A stretch of DNA of 64,000 nt from contig OY723290.1 in the NCBI GenBank assembly GCA_963210315.1, positions 124,001-188,000 on the forward strand, read 5' to 3'. Positions 1 through 10,745 of the stretch are shown in pieces. The DNA comes from Rhynchopus euleeides (taxonomy: Eukaryota; Euglenozoa; Diplonemea; Diplonemida; Diplonemidae). Under the pieces are notes generated by a model. The model was not told the DNA's origin and did not search any database. It worked only from the letters and a program-made list of their open reading frames with translations. A program made the position numbers and the translations under genes. Numbering within the stretch: the stretch's first letter is position 1; the number at the start of each line of letters is the position of its first letter.

Positions 1-1253
1 TTCCACACCCAACTGCGACAGGTGTTGGAGGTTCATTCACCAACAGCCTTCAAGCCAGGCCTCGCCAGGCAGGGCGGGGCTACCAAAAAGGGCCATACAG
101 CACATGCCGCCATCTAAGTGACGTGCAGCTCCCTGCACACATGTGGTTGCTTATAGGTGGTGAGGCCAACAGCCTTTTGTGCACAGAACAGGGCAGAAAC
201 ACCCTGTTCCATTGGGGGTGGGCGTTTTTTTCTTGTGTTTTGTTACAGTCACCCACACAACACAACACACACACACACACACGTGAATATTCTCTGGAGG
301 AGTTTCGTGTCGAACGCACTGAAATAATGCGATGCGCCGCCACAAACACACACACAACCAAACCCCCACCACCCCCCCCCCCCCACTCAGTGAATCTGTC
401 TTGTCGATGTGTTCCCCCCTCCCCTACATTGCGTCGTTTTTCAAATTTCTTTGTCCGGGAGCGTGGGCCGTGCAGCCATACAACCCTGTCGTTCTTCTGT
501 GCCATCTCCCCTCTTCGTCCTCTGCACGGCCCCCCCATCCCTTCCCCCCCTCAAGCTTCGAGCGGGATTCATCGATGTGAGTGAATAGACTGAACTACAC
601 TGAACACTGCACTGTGTGTGGCGGAGTGCCGGGGTGAGGCATGCAATCGGTACAAAAAGGGGGGGGGGGGGAGGTGTGTGTGTGTGTGTGTGGTTATAAA
701 GTTTTAAGGCGGTGTCGCCCTGCACGGGCAGTAGCACCTCCCCTTCAGTATCGCACTCCCGAAGGATTCCCCAACACGACGTGACACCGGTTTCGACGCG
801 TACTCTTCGTACCCCTCCCCCCGGCCGCGTCTCTTCAGCGAAGAACCGGGGATAATCGGACCAGGGCTAGCTAAACCCTGGTGGTGTCACGGGTGGGGTT
901 GGAGAGGGAGAAAAGGAAGTGTGTGTGTGTGCGTTGGGGCAATCCAGCGATCGAGGCAGAGAGACCGCCCTGCCTGAAATGTTTGAATTCCCGGCAAACC
1001 GCGCAGCATCGCGCTATGCGCGATGACGCCTTTTCCCCACCACCCCCACTCCCACCCCGCCTCGCCGGTTTTGCTTGGGCAATTTTACAAAAGACCCAAT
1101 GCCCTGGGCTCTCCCAACCAAACCACAGCACGGAGGCCTGGATCCCAGTCGTGGCGAAGGGCGGACCTCGGCCCACGTCCACCTCACCTAAGGCCGAACC
1201 CAACCCTCGCTTAACAGGAGGGGGTCCCGCGGCAAGGCGCCCCCACCCCGCGC
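1..1253. other. Intergenic, no gene recognised
   Basis: No coding region can be supported here. The stretch holds a short CA repeat near 262-282, a poly-C run near 368-386, a poly-G run near 658-671 followed by a GT repeat near 673-692, and otherwise unremarkable GC-rich sequence. Open frames are short, overlap on both strands and are rich in Pro, Arg and Gly, as expected of non-coding GC-rich DNA. The right end is downstream of the gene that stops at 1254. Confidence 0.6.
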
Positions 1254-2455
1254 TCACTGCTGTTCGTCGGCTGTGCGTCGCTTGCCGGCGTCGTCGCCCC
1301 CTGACCCGTTTTTGCCCTTGGATGCGCCCTTCTTGCCACCGCGGGACTTTCCCCCTTTGTCACCCTTGCCGTTGGACCCCTTGGCCCCGCCCTTCTTGCC
1401 GCGGCGGCGGGAGTGCCACTCCTCGATGAAGTCGTCGACAGAGCACTCGTCAGAAAGCAGGGCCTGCAGCTCCTCACGCAGCTGCGAGTTCTCATCCTCC
1501 AGCATGCTGATCGTCTCGCTGAACGAATCGACCTCTTCCAGTATGCGCTCGAGGGACTTCTCGACTTCGCGGTGCCTCCTGACAATCACATCTGCCTGCT
1601 TCTGCGCTTGCTTCGACTTGCGCTCCTCCTCCTTGCACGCCTCCTCAGCCTCCCTCCACTTCACCTGTGCGTCGGCAGCGGCTTGTGAGATCTGCTGCAG
1701 CTCCTCGTCTGCGACACGCGACTCATCCTTCAGGTGGCGCTGCAGCGCGTTCTGCTCCTGCGACACACCGCCCACCTCCACCTTCAGCTGCGCCACCTCT
1801 GCCTTGGTGCTGCGTATGCGGTCCTCCATCGTCGCCTTCTCGTGGAGCAGACGGGCCTTCGCTTCCGCGTGCTTTCGTTCCACCCGCTCGAGCTCTGCCA
1901 GCGTCGCGTCACGATCCGCCGTGACATTCGCAAGCTTCCCTGTCCAATCCGCCAGCTCCTTGTCGAGATCCTGTTGGAGATGGGGGTGCGGTAGCAGAGT
2001 GGTGTCCTGAAAGGAGCTGCTCGCTGCGAAGCAGCAAAGCTGGATGGGTGGTGGGGCCATACCCTCTTCATCTTCGCGTCGTCAAACGAGACCTTCCCGT
2101 TGGCTGCGGCTGCGGCTGCGGGGGGCGCTGCTTTTTGCTGGGGCTTCTTGCCCTTCTTCGATGCGGGTGCTGCCGGCTGTGCCGGCTGCTTTGCTGTTGC
2201 TGCTGCTGCCTTCACGGGCTTCTTCGCCACCGATGCTGCCGCCTTCGCCTGGTCCACCGTCGCCTGCCTGCGCTGGCGTGAGATCCAAAGGGCCCCTCCC
2301 GCAGCAGCGAAGGCCCACACGACACAGAACGAGAAGAACACATCGGCCTGCCTGTCAGCAGAGATCAGGACACAGACCGCACACAGCAGCAGCACTACCC
2401 CGAACACCAAATCCACCACGGTCCTTGCGTGGTTGTCATCCTCGACCGACCCCAT
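1254..2455 (-). CDS. Two-TM N-terminus plus coiled-coil protein (unknown)
   Basis: Two exons, 2455-2063 and 1970-1254, joined across a 92-bp GT-AG intron (donor GTATGG, acceptor CCAACAG). Both ends are in phase 0 and give 369 residues. The start is the ATG opening MGSVEDD. Two hydrophobic segments lie near residues 14-31 and 38-57, suggesting a membrane hairpin. An Ala/Lys/Pro-rich linker follows to about residue 125, then a long heptad-rich coiled coil (about 135-320) and a Gly/Lys/Arg-rich tail. The architecture recalls ER- or vesicle-anchored coiled-coil proteins, but I recognise no family. The exon boundaries are well supported because frame is kept and the intron interrupts the coiled coil. 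Function is unknown. Confidence 0.7.
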
Positions 2456-3724
2456 GGCGGGCCCGCGCAGTCCCACAGGGATCCCAGGCCAGCGGTGTCT
2501 GCTTGCCTGCTGCCTGTGCGGGGAGGTTGTGTGCAGCGCCTCGTGTCGGATCACCGGGGGAAGGAGAGTTGGAGTAGGGGGGGGGGGGGGTGGAGGTGCT
2601 CAAAGGAGGGGAAAAACGTCACACCTCGGCAAGCCTCCCAGTTCCCCCCCCTCCCCAGCAGCATGCAACAACATAGCGAAGGGGGGAGTGATAGGTAAGT
2701 TCACAAAATGATTTTCTCGAGCATGTTCAAAACTGCTCAAAAAGCAGGAAGTCACTACCTCCAGCTGTGCTTAGCGAAGGGCGCGGGGGGAAGGGGTGGA
2801 GGCGAAGGGAGGCGGGGGAGGGGACCACTGCTGAGAATAAGGTTTGGGGGTCCGGGACTTGGGACTTGGTTATTCTCAGTCGGACTTGGGACATGGTACG
2901 GAGGGGGTGGCGTGAGGCGACCGGAAACCCGGTTCATTTGCATGTTTGGAGCCCGTGCAGATCGTGATGGGGTCATTTTGGCCTTGTGGCGCCTGCCATC
3001 ACCCCTGAAATGATGCTGCCAGGCTGGAGGTGACTCCAGTGGTCACACTGACCGAGTCAGACCAGGTCACCCACCAGACCAGGACCTCGATCCTGATCAG
3101 GACAGACCCGGGGCCATGACCCAGGTCCTGACCCTACTTGCACAAGCTGGGCTCCAACCCAGGCCCTGACCTGGTCCAGGACTTTGATCATGAGTGGGTC
3201 CCACTGAGGGTCGCCCCCTTGGTCCCTGGGGTCCTGGTCGGACCCCCAGGGACACCAAAATTGGATTTCCGAGTTAGGATTTCTGGATATTCTCCGAACT
3301 GTGGTGGGGTCATTTTGCTCTGGGAGATGAGTTTCGTTGGTTGCAAAAAAGTTTTTCCGGCACCACCTCAAGTGAAAAGGGGCTATTGTAAGGGTGAAGA
3401 CCAGCCACGGATTTGGAGCTCGGGACTCGGGACTTGGGACTTGGCCTTATTCTCAGCATTGGAGGGGACAGGGGGGCGAATTACACTGCGGGACAACAGG
3501 GTGCGTGACAATGTCTACCTATTCTAAGCTAAGGTGCACAGTGCACATGGGAGCAGGGCGGTAGGGGCAGGGAGGGTGTTGCCCGACCCAGCTGCCAGGT
3601 GTGCACGAGGGGGGCTAGAGGGAGTACGATGTTGCGGCTGGAGAGACAAGCAGGGTTGGTTCATCCCGGCAGCAGCTGCATGAAGAGGAAACAAGGGGGG
3701 GGGGGGGGAGGGGGGGGGGGGCGG
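2456..3724. other. Intergenic with degenerate short repeats
   Basis: No gene is supported. From 3060 to 3250 there is a cluster of short palindrome-like words based on GACCAGGTC and GGTCCTGACC. A motif GGGACTTGGGACTTGG followed by TTATTCTCAG occurs twice (near 2858 and 3431). Near 3700-3720 a long plus-strand G run with a following purine stretch reads, on the sense strand of the genes, as a strong polypyrimidine tract ending ATGCAG. Confidence 0.55.
2855..3456. repeat. Diverged direct repeat pair
   Basis: A roughly 35-base block with the pattern GGGACTTGGGACTTGG then (CC)TTATTCTCAG occurs at about 2855-2890 and again at about 3425-3456. The words GGGGTCATTTTG near 2970 and 3308 are also shared. 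The copies have the same orientation, about 570 bp apart, and may be remnants of one duplicated or mobile sequence. Confidence 0.45.
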
Positions 3725-5859
3725 TCACTCGCTGAACAGTATGGCACGCAGGTTGCTGCGCCAGTTGCTCTCACGGGAGTGCTCGCGCTGCTCCCACTCC
3801 TGGCACAGGGAGGACCATTCCTGCTCTCGTCGCTCGGCTGCGCGCAGCTTCGACGCAGATTCATCCTCGGCACGCTGGGTTTCCTCCAAGAGCTGTAGAC
3901 AGTGAGGGATGGTGCGGGTCGTGGTCAAGTTTCAGCTTTGTGTTCACATAGTCGGGCTGAAGCCTTCTCCCCCCCAGTATCGAATGTGTGTGCAGTGCGG
4001 GACAACGGGCTGAGTCGTTGCCATGGCTGCATTGTCGGCAGGGAGGGACAAAAGGGACTCGCAGTGGACTGGCAGGGACGAAAGGAGACCCGTTCCACAA
4101 AGGGGCGGTGACTCTGAAGGGCGCGCAGGAAGTCGGTCCGATGCCCTCCCAAAGTGGTGGCCGGAAGTGGAGAAGACCATCGAGTAGCGGAACCTTCGAT
4201 CCCTGGCCCATGGCCCCGCGGAGGACCGACGTGATGATGACGGGGGAGGCCTGAAGGTCAGGGATGCTCCAACGCAGGCAGCACTGTCATCGGATGAGAT
4301 GGCATTGCTGAGGGGCTACGCAATGCCGGAGAAGCCCTGCCAGCTCCAGAAGGACGCCGAGCCACAACCCCCAAAGACCTGCAGGGAAACAATGACAACG
4401 AGGGGCGACGACCTCACACCACCCAGACCACACAACAGAGATGCTGGCGGACAAGGGTCGGGCCTATGCGGTGCTTCACTCGTGAAAGGTGCAGCGACTG
4501 CTAAAGGCGAGGGGGGCAAAGTCCACCGGGACCTGCAGAGTGGGGTGCTGATACCTCTCAACAAGTCATAAGATGTGCACCGTGGGGGTGGCGGTGGCAA
4601 CGGCATACCTTCCGGTTGACCTCCCGAAGCTCTCGGAGCTCGTCCGACGTGTCCTCCACCTTCAGTGGGCTGAGCTGGGCACGCCCGACAGCATCGTCGT
4701 TGCCACTCAGCGAGGGGACGAGCGCCTCGGCTGTGCGGGTCAGCTGGATGCAGTCTGCGATGGCAGCGTCGAGCCGGCTGACGAGGGTGCGCATCTGGAC
4801 GCCTGTAGTCGCAGTGTTGTCCTCCCACTGCCGCAGCGCCGCCTCCTGCCTTGAGATCTCAGCCACATTCTCGTCGCGCTCCGCCTCCTGGCGCTGCAGG
4901 CTGTCCTGTGGTGAGGGGGGTGGCAGAGCACGGCAGGGGCATGGCAGGGCATCGGGCTTGGGGCTGCTTCAACACACTGCCTGACAACCTGTTCTGGCTG
5001 CAGGCACGATGCACTGACCACATACCAGTACGGCAGAGCGCCTCTGCTGCAACGCCTTGAGCTCCTCATCAAGGTCGCGGATCCTGCCCTTCGAAGCAGA
5101 GAGCACCTTGGACAGATGGTCGTGGTCGTTCTGTGGAGGTGTGTGTGTGGGGGATAGTCGCTCGGTGCGACCTCCACTCAGCAGTAAACTTGCCGTGTGT
5201 GTGGGTGGGTGATCCGGAGGGCGGGGGCGTGCCCAGAGAATGCATACCTCTGCAAGGGCAGTGTCAACGCGCTTGGTCTGCAGGCGCTGCTTGGTGTCCG
5301 ACAGGCGTGTGGCCACCTGCAGCAGGGCCTGCTTCAACTCGGAGCACGTCTGCTCCAACTTGGTGCGTGTGGTGTTGGCGAGGGCGAGCTCGGCGGCTGT
5401 CTGGCTGGCGCTCTCGTCAGTCTTGTCCTTCGTGACTTGCAGCTGATCGATCTGCCGCTGTAGCCCCATCTGGTGCGACTTGGTCTCGACGTACATCGCC
5501 TCCACCTTCTGCCTGTACTGCTCGCCTGTTGTGGTGAGCTGCATGACCTTCCACTTCAGCAGCTCATTCTCAGCCTCCAGCTCCGCCTCGTCGTCGCTGC
5601 CCATCTCCGCGATGCAGCGGAACTCAACTCTGTTGCTGACGACCCCATCGCGTGCAGGTGTGCGTGGCACACTCGGCGCGCGCTGCGCCTGCGGTGCGGG
5701 GCGGGCCGCAGGCGCCTTTTCCTGCGACCGCGACCTGTCACGCGACGCAGCCCGCTTCTTCCTCTGCGCGTTGGTCGTCGACCCGCTGCTGGTGTTAACA
5801 GGGTGGTGTGGGTTCAGGTGCAGCACCGTGCGCCTGCACCTGCTCCCCGTCCCAACCAT
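3725..5859 (-). CDS. Coiled-coil protein, unknown
   Basis: Four exons: 5859-5248, 5130-5026, 4905-4609 and 3892-3725, all joined in phase 0, giving 393 residues. Donors are GTATGC, GTATGT and GTATGC; acceptors are CACAG, CACAG and TACAG. The first 85 residues are basic and Ser/Ala/Pro-rich. From MGSDDEAELEAENELL onward almost the whole protein is predicted coiled coil with heptads rich in Gln, Glu, Leu and Arg. The start at 5859 is the longest in-frame ATG. ATG 5604 is a reasonable alternative, and an acceptor-like AACACCAG near 5788 allows an upstream exon. The third intron is 716 bp and I see no exon in it. The protein could be cytoskeletal or flagellar but cannot be named. Confidence 0.7.
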
Positions 5860-6258
5860 CTCCGCACGGGGGGCTGTGCAGCCTTCCCCCTCACATCACC
5901 CCCGCCTCCAGCCTGCGCGATGGGGTGTGCAGTGAGGTGTGACACCCAAAGAACCGTAACACCCTGATGCCTGCCACAGACGCAGGCCACTGGCAGGTAG
6001 CGGGGCAGGCGGGGGGGGGGGGAGGGGGTTAACTCACGGGTCTGGCACTGTTGGCTTTCTACCCTACCTGGCTCTACTGGTTCTAAAGGGTAAAATTCTA
6101 GCGAAACACCCCCACACCCTTCTGATATACCACGGTGGTCTCCGAGAAGGGACGGTGGGGGGGGCAACAACACTGGGCCGACTGGGGCAAGAGACGACAA
6201 GGCAAGACAAAGACCCACCCCACCCCCACCCCCCCTCCCCCTCCCCCCCCCACCCACC
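5860..6258. other. Short intergenic spacer
   Basis: No gene is seen. The spacer contains a plus-strand G run near 6011-6026 and a C-rich run near 6218-6252 just beyond the stop codon of the gene on its right. Confidence 0.5.
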
Positions 6259-9195
6259 TCACGGGCAGAGGGGTTCAAACGGCGCATCGAGCACCTCGTT
6301 CATCGCAGCGAACATCCGCTGCCGGAACCTGTTGCTGCGGGAGCGCGCCCGCTTCTTCTCCGCCCTGCGCCTCCACATGTGGAAGCATGACTTCACCCTG
6401 CGTGCTGCAAAGCTGGCACGGGAGGCATCCGCCAGGGAGATCATGCGGCACTCCACCGTGGCAGCCCGCACCTGACACCTCCGCTGCCACCACACCCACG
6501 TGGCGCGCATCAGCCTCGTGCGGTCCACCCTCCTGGCACCCACATCCGCCAGGCGGCAGGCACGCGCCACACCGCGCCACCTCCTCAGCATCCCCCGCAG
6601 GAAGCAGCGCCGCAGAAACCGCGCCAGCTCGACGCACCGGAAGATGCGGCACACCAGCCTCACCCGCTGCCACTGCCAATACGACGCGCGCCACGCCAGC
6701 AGCCCCCGCCTGCACAGCGTTCGCCGGTCCTCCTCCGCAGCGAGCCGTGCCTCCGCCCTGCCCTGCCGCACGCCGCGCCGCAGCCCCGCCATCGCCTTCC
6801 GCAGCAGCACCCCTCGGTGGTGGTCTGCCGCCAGCATGCGCCTCCCCAGCAGCTGATCCCTGCGCCGCCGCCGCTCCGCCCGCAGCAGCGCCTCGGCAGC
6901 CTCCCCCTCGCGGCGCTGCCGCGCCTCCTGCTGCCGCAGCAGCTGCGCCTCCTGCGCGCGGAGCTCCTCCATGCGGCACGCCTCCGCCTCCTTCTGCACC
7001 AACACCGCGTGGTAGCGCTGCCGCAACGCCTCACGTGCCTCCAGACGCTGCCGGTGCCGCTCAGGCATGCCTCCAGCGGAAGACACCACCACTGATGCCG
7101 AGGAGGAGGAGGAGGAGGTGACGGTGGTGGTGGTGGAGGTTGTAGTGCCAGAGCAACTCCGCCTGCAGGGTGCAGAGGGGGCAGAGGCGGGGCGGAGCCC
7201 CGCCTCTGCCTCTTCTGCAGGCCCCTCCGTAGGGCGAAGCCCCTGCAGAGGCTGTGGTGGTGGTGGTGGTGGCGGTGGCGGTGTGGTAGTGCCAGCGGTG
7301 GCGGGGCGGAGGCGGGGGCGCGGCGGCACGTCGGCCAGGGGGAGTGCGTCGTAGGGTAGGGCATCGCGCTGCGGTGCGGCACCGCCCGCTGCGGGTTTGC
7401 GGCGGAGGGGGCGCAGCGGTGCTGCGGGGGGGAGGGCTGCCGCCGCGTCGGGGCAGGCGGTGCGGGGGCGCCCCAGGGGCGGGGTTGCGGGGGGCGGGGG
7501 TGGCGGCGCGGAGGCGGCAGCGGGGTGTGTGCTGCTGCGGTGGTGTGCGGCAGCGGCGTTCCCCGAGGAGGGGGTGGGGGTGGGGTCGGTGCCGCAGGGG
7601 ACGCCGTGCCTCCCGAGCATGCGGCGCAGCGCGGGCTTCCGCCCCGCCTGCGGGGCGAACAGCAGTGGGGTGGCGGCGGCGGGGGTCGTGGCGGGGGTGC
7701 TGCTGCTGCTGCTGGTGGTCGTGGTGGGCGGCGGTGTGCCTCCCGCAGTGGCATCAGCTGCACCGCCAGCTGGGGTGCGGCGTGTCGGTGGCGGAGGCGA
7801 CGAAGAGCAGGGCGGTGCCGCAGCGGGGGGCGTGGCCTGGCTGGCAGGGCTGGCGGCTCGCAGTGGCTCCGGGGTTGCGGGTGCTGCCGCCACCGCCGCC
7901 GCAGGGCGGGGCTGGGGGGCCGAGCCCCGGGAAGGCTGACCCTCCGGCGCACAGGTGTCGGGGTTGGGGGCTGACGCATGCCCCGCAGCAGCAGCACCGG
8001 CCGGCACACTGGCGGGGCTCCGCAGTGCCCCCGGCAGGTGCCCCGCGGGGACACGGAGGGGTGTCGCCACCGCGACGCCGAGGGACGCCACGGCTGGCCA
8101 CCCCTCCTGTGCTGTGGGAGGTGGCAGGGCGAGGCAGGCCAGGCGGCCCCGCTCCAGCCGCAGAGACGTCGGGGCGGAGTCAGCCGCAGCAGCAGCAGCA
8201 ACGGGGGCCGGCGGGGAGGCTGTCACTGCCGCACCGCACTGCTGCTGCTGCTGCTGCTGCACACGCTTTTTCTTGCGGAGGCGGCTGAGCTTGTGCCGGG
8301 CGTCGGCGTCGACGACGGGCTGCTGCTCCGGGGGTGGTGGTGGTGGTGGCGGGGCGGCGTCGGAGCGGAGAGGCGCCAGCACCAGTGGGTCTGGGCCCGG
8401 CAGCAGGGGCCTGGGCTGCTGGCGCCTGGGGGGGAGCGTTGCCGCGTCGTAAGCCCCCGGCAGCTGTATGGGGGCGCGCTGCACGGCACGCTCCGCATGC
8501 AGCTGCACCTCGAACAGCGAAGGGTACTCCCGCGGGTCGTACAGCTCGCCCCCACCGTGCGGCAGCGCCACGCCGCTGCCGTCCGACGCAGCTGAGCAAG
8601 CCACACCGCTGCCTCCCGCCGCAGCGATCCGCGACTCCACAGGCTCCGCGTTGGCGAGGCGCTGCATCACCAGGCTCAGGTCGTCGGGCTGCCCCTGCTG
8701 GCTCTGCGGGGACCCCCCAGGGCTGCCGCCACCGCGCAGCATGCGTCGCAGGTTGTCGAACAGCACATCCTCCGCGTCGCTGCGGGCAGGCGAGGAGGCG
8801 GGGCTGGTGGGGTCGGGGCGGGCGTCCCGTGCGTCGCCCCACAGCAGCGGCGGCGTGCCGCCTGCTGTGCTGCCCAGGAGGGGCTCTGCCTCTGCTGCTG
8901 CGCCCTGCCCGTCGTCGGAGGAGGGCGTGCTGTCGCCGTCCCCGCCGACGGAGGCGAAGGTCGCCTTCGCCTTCGCGATGAGGAGGCACACGTCGCTGGT
9001 GTCGCTGTCGTCCCCCCCCGCCGCCGCCGTGTGGCGGGGGCGGGGGGGCCCCCCTGCCAACCGGGTGCCGATGCGCTGCGCTTCACCCAGGAGCTCCTCG
9101 CTCAGGATGCCACCCGTGTCCAGGGCACGCTCGGCAACAGCTCGCTGGCACTCCCCAGCAACGCCGTCGCGGCGGAAGGACCATAGGCCTGACAT
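6259..9195 (-). CDS. Sfi1/centrin-binding-like repeat protein
   Basis: A single open exon of 978 residues starting at the ATG of MSGLWSFRRDG. A good acceptor (TTTCTCTGCAG, boundary 9232) lies 36 bases upstream, so a 5' exon or leader is possible. Residues up to about 690 are low complexity: Pro, Ala, Ser, Gly and Thr runs, an RKKKRVQQQQQQQ tract and many acidic-Ser patches. The last 260 residues are a basic helical region with Trp-centred repeats such as LLAWRASYWQWQR, RGMLRRWRGVARAC, ATWVWWQRRCQ and CFHMWRRRAEKKR. The spacing and the R/W/L pattern resemble Sfi1 centrin-binding repeats found in centriole and basal-body proteins. This is inference from pattern; a basal-body role fits but is unproven. 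Confidence 0.65.
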   Translation of the reverse strand: MSGLWSFRRDGVAGECQRAVAERALDTGGILSEELLGEAQRIGTRLAGGPPRPRHTAAAGGDDSDTSDVCLLIAKAKATFASVGGDGDSTPSSDDGQGAAAEAEPLLGSTAGGTPPLLWGDARDARPDPTSPASSPARSDAEDVLFDNLRRMLRGGGSPGGSPQSQQGQPDDLSLVMQRLANAEPVESRIAAAGGSGVACSAASDGSGVALPHGGGELYDPREYPSLFEVQLHAERAVQRAPIQLPGAYDAATLPPRRQQPRPLLPGPDPLVLAPLRSDAAPPPPPPPPEQQPVVDADARHKLSRLRKKKRVQQQQQQQCGAAVTASPPAPVAAAAAADSAPTSLRLERGRLACLALPPPTAQEGWPAVASLGVAVATPLRVPAGHLPGALRSPASVPAGAAAAGHASAPNPDTCAPEGQPSRGSAPQPRPAAAVAAAPATPEPLRAASPASQATPPAAAPPCSSSPPPPTRRTPAGGAADATAGGTPPPTTTTSSSSSTPATTPAAATPLLFAPQAGRKPALRRMLGRHGVPCGTDPTPTPSSGNAAAAHHRSSTHPAAASAPPPPPPATPPLGRPRTACPDAAAALPPAAPLRPLRRKPAAGGAAPQRDALPYDALPLADVPPRPRLRPATAGTTTPPPPPPPPPQPLQGLRPTEGPAEEAEAGLRPASAPSAPCRRSCSGTTTSTTTTVTSSSSSSASVVVSSAGGMPERHRQRLEAREALRQRYHAVLVQKEAEACRMEELRAQEAQLLRQQEARQRREGEAAEALLRAERRRRRDQLLGRRMLAADHHRGVLLRKAMAGLRRGVRQGRAEARLAAEEDRRTLCRRGLLAWRASYWQWQRVRLVCRIFRCVELARFLRRCFLRGMLRRWRGVARACRLADVGARRVDRTRLMRATWVWWQRRCQVRAATVECRMISLADASRASFAARRVKSCFHMWRRRAEKKRARSRSNRFRQRMFAAMNEVLDAPFEPLCP
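8236..8262. repeat. GCT/CAG microsatellite in coding sequence
   Basis: A run of GCTGCTGCTGCTGCTGCTGC on the plus strand encodes a polyglutamine stretch in the Sfi1-like protein. It follows a lysine-rich patch, and similar shorter runs of (CAG), (CAC) and (GGT) are scattered through the same exon. Confidence 0.8.
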
Positions 9196-9240
9196 GGGGC
9201 CCGGGTGGGGTGGGTGCTTCTTGTGTAGCACCTGCAGAGA
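9196..9240 (-). promoter_or_regulatory. Candidate 3' splice site upstream of Sfi1-like start
   Basis: GCCTTTCTCTGCAG lies 36 bases before the ATG at 9195. It has a pyrimidine-rich lead, and no matching GTATG donor that would add a convincing coding exon was found upstream. It could receive a trans-spliced leader or a 5' untranslated exon. Confidence 0.35.
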
Positions 9241-9726
9241 AAGGCGGGGGTGGGTCGTGTGGTGTGGGTGACAGGGGTGGAGGCAGCATCTCGGTTGCTC
9301 GGTTGCCTCTCAGGCTGCCTTGCCTTCACACAAAAGGAATACTGCCGCATGGGTGTGCACAGCGCGAAGGGGGGATCAGAAGCAAGAGGACGACCGTGTG
9401 AGTGTGAGGTCGGGTTCGCCAGACCAAACCGCCCCAAAAAGGTTACGCTGCCCAGTTCGCTCGGTTGAACCAGAGGAAAGCCCCCTGTCTCCCGCAGCCC
9501 GTCCCCTCGTACACTGTGCATGAGCCAGGGAAGGATCCGCAGACGGCCAAGCCCCTCGAGAGCCTCTACACAGGGTTGCGGGTCGTCCGTTGGGTTGTGG
9601 AGCGTACGCCAGAGGAACCCCGGGCGCTGACCGCGCAAGAGGCTGATGCGGCCAGGGCTGATCTCGAGAAGAAGAAGGGTGCGCTGCCGACGGGTTTTTG
9701 CGGTGGTCGCATCGTTGTGTGGCAGG

Positions 9727-9950
9727 CAGGCGAGACCCGGAATATTTGCTCACACTACAGCATCTTCCGATAGTGTAGGGGACTCTGAAGTACTTCAACT
9801 TCATGACCAGGAAATATCGGTGGTGATGAGCGCACCAGGAACCAAACGAGCAGGCGAGACCCGGAAAATTTGCTCGCACTACAGCATCTCCCGATAGTGT
9901 AGGGGTCTCCAAAGTACTGCAACTTCGTGACAAGGAAATATCGGTGGTGA
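9727..9950. repeat. Two tandem copies, period 124 bp
   Basis: About 100 bases beginning CAGGCGAGACCCGGAA and ending GGAAATATCGGTGGTGA occur at 9727-9826 and again at 9851-9950, about 88-90 percent alike by eye. Each copy contains CACTACAGCATC then CCGATAGTGTAG, in which CACTA and TAGTG can pair. The tail GGTGGTGAGCAGGG recurs near 10045. Confidence 0.75.
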
Positions 9951-10745
9951 GCAGGGAGTTGGGGGTGGTGGGGGGGATTTGAAATAGAAGTAGAAGTTCT
10001 CGCACACAACACAACTTAGAAGTGCGGAACCAGCGCCATCGTTGGTGGTGAGCAGGGGGTTGGGGGTGGTGGGGGAGGGGGATGACCTTCGTGTTCGTTC
10101 GATGCGGCTCCCACTCAACCACCGCCCAGGGGGTGCGATTACGCCCCCCGCCTAGGCAGGCCGCGGGCACCGCCGCCCTCCGCTCGCTGCTGGGTGTGTG
10201 CGCCGCAGCGCCCCTGCGATGCGTGAGGAGGCAAGCAGCAGGGGGCAGGGCAGCACACAGCATCACAGCAGCACACAAGGTGGCTAACCATGTCCCCGCG
10301 CGAAGCGTTTCAAGGGTCAGCGCGCCTTTCAAAAAGAGACGACTACGTCATCCGGGGCCAGTGGATATGGTCAACACACAGCCATTGGCGTGTGCTGTGG
10401 GGCACCAACGTGCAGATCGCACAGAGCTCAGAACACCCACTGCTCTTGACGCACTGTATCTAAGGGGATCTAGGGCTGCCATACACACACACAGCGGATC
10501 ACTCCGCGCAGGACGAACGCCACACAACAAGGCAACCTTTGCGAATGCCACGTGGTGGGCCTTCCAGGAGGCCCACCAAAGGTAGTCGGACAGGTCATCT
10601 ACCCAGGCCCTCTCAGGCCCAGGACTCAGAGCCTCGGGTGTGGCCGTCGTGAGACATGGAGGGAAGGGGGCCGTGGCGCCTCGGGGGAACCCTCGGGAGA
10701 AGGCGGCCCACAACAGCACGGCCACGTTGAGTGCCGCCCTTCGGG

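Larger units (their letters stand above)
9196..10745. other. Intergenic with a tandem duplication
   Basis: No gene is supported. The region between the TrpRS stop and the Sfi1-like start holds a 124-bp-period duplication (9727-9950) and GGT/GTG-rich sequence near 9960-10080. Open frames are short and unconvincing. Confidence 0.5.

Noticed and set aside
3897..4608. Possible extra exon inside the 716-bp intron of the coiled-coil gene
   Set aside because: The open frames there lack coiled-coil character, and the flanking exons already join in phase with good GTATGC and TACAG signals.
8236..8262. GCT repeat as a possible regulatory or instability element
   Set aside because: It is one of many short codon repeats in a coding exon for a disordered protein; nothing suggests more than a polyglutamine stretch.
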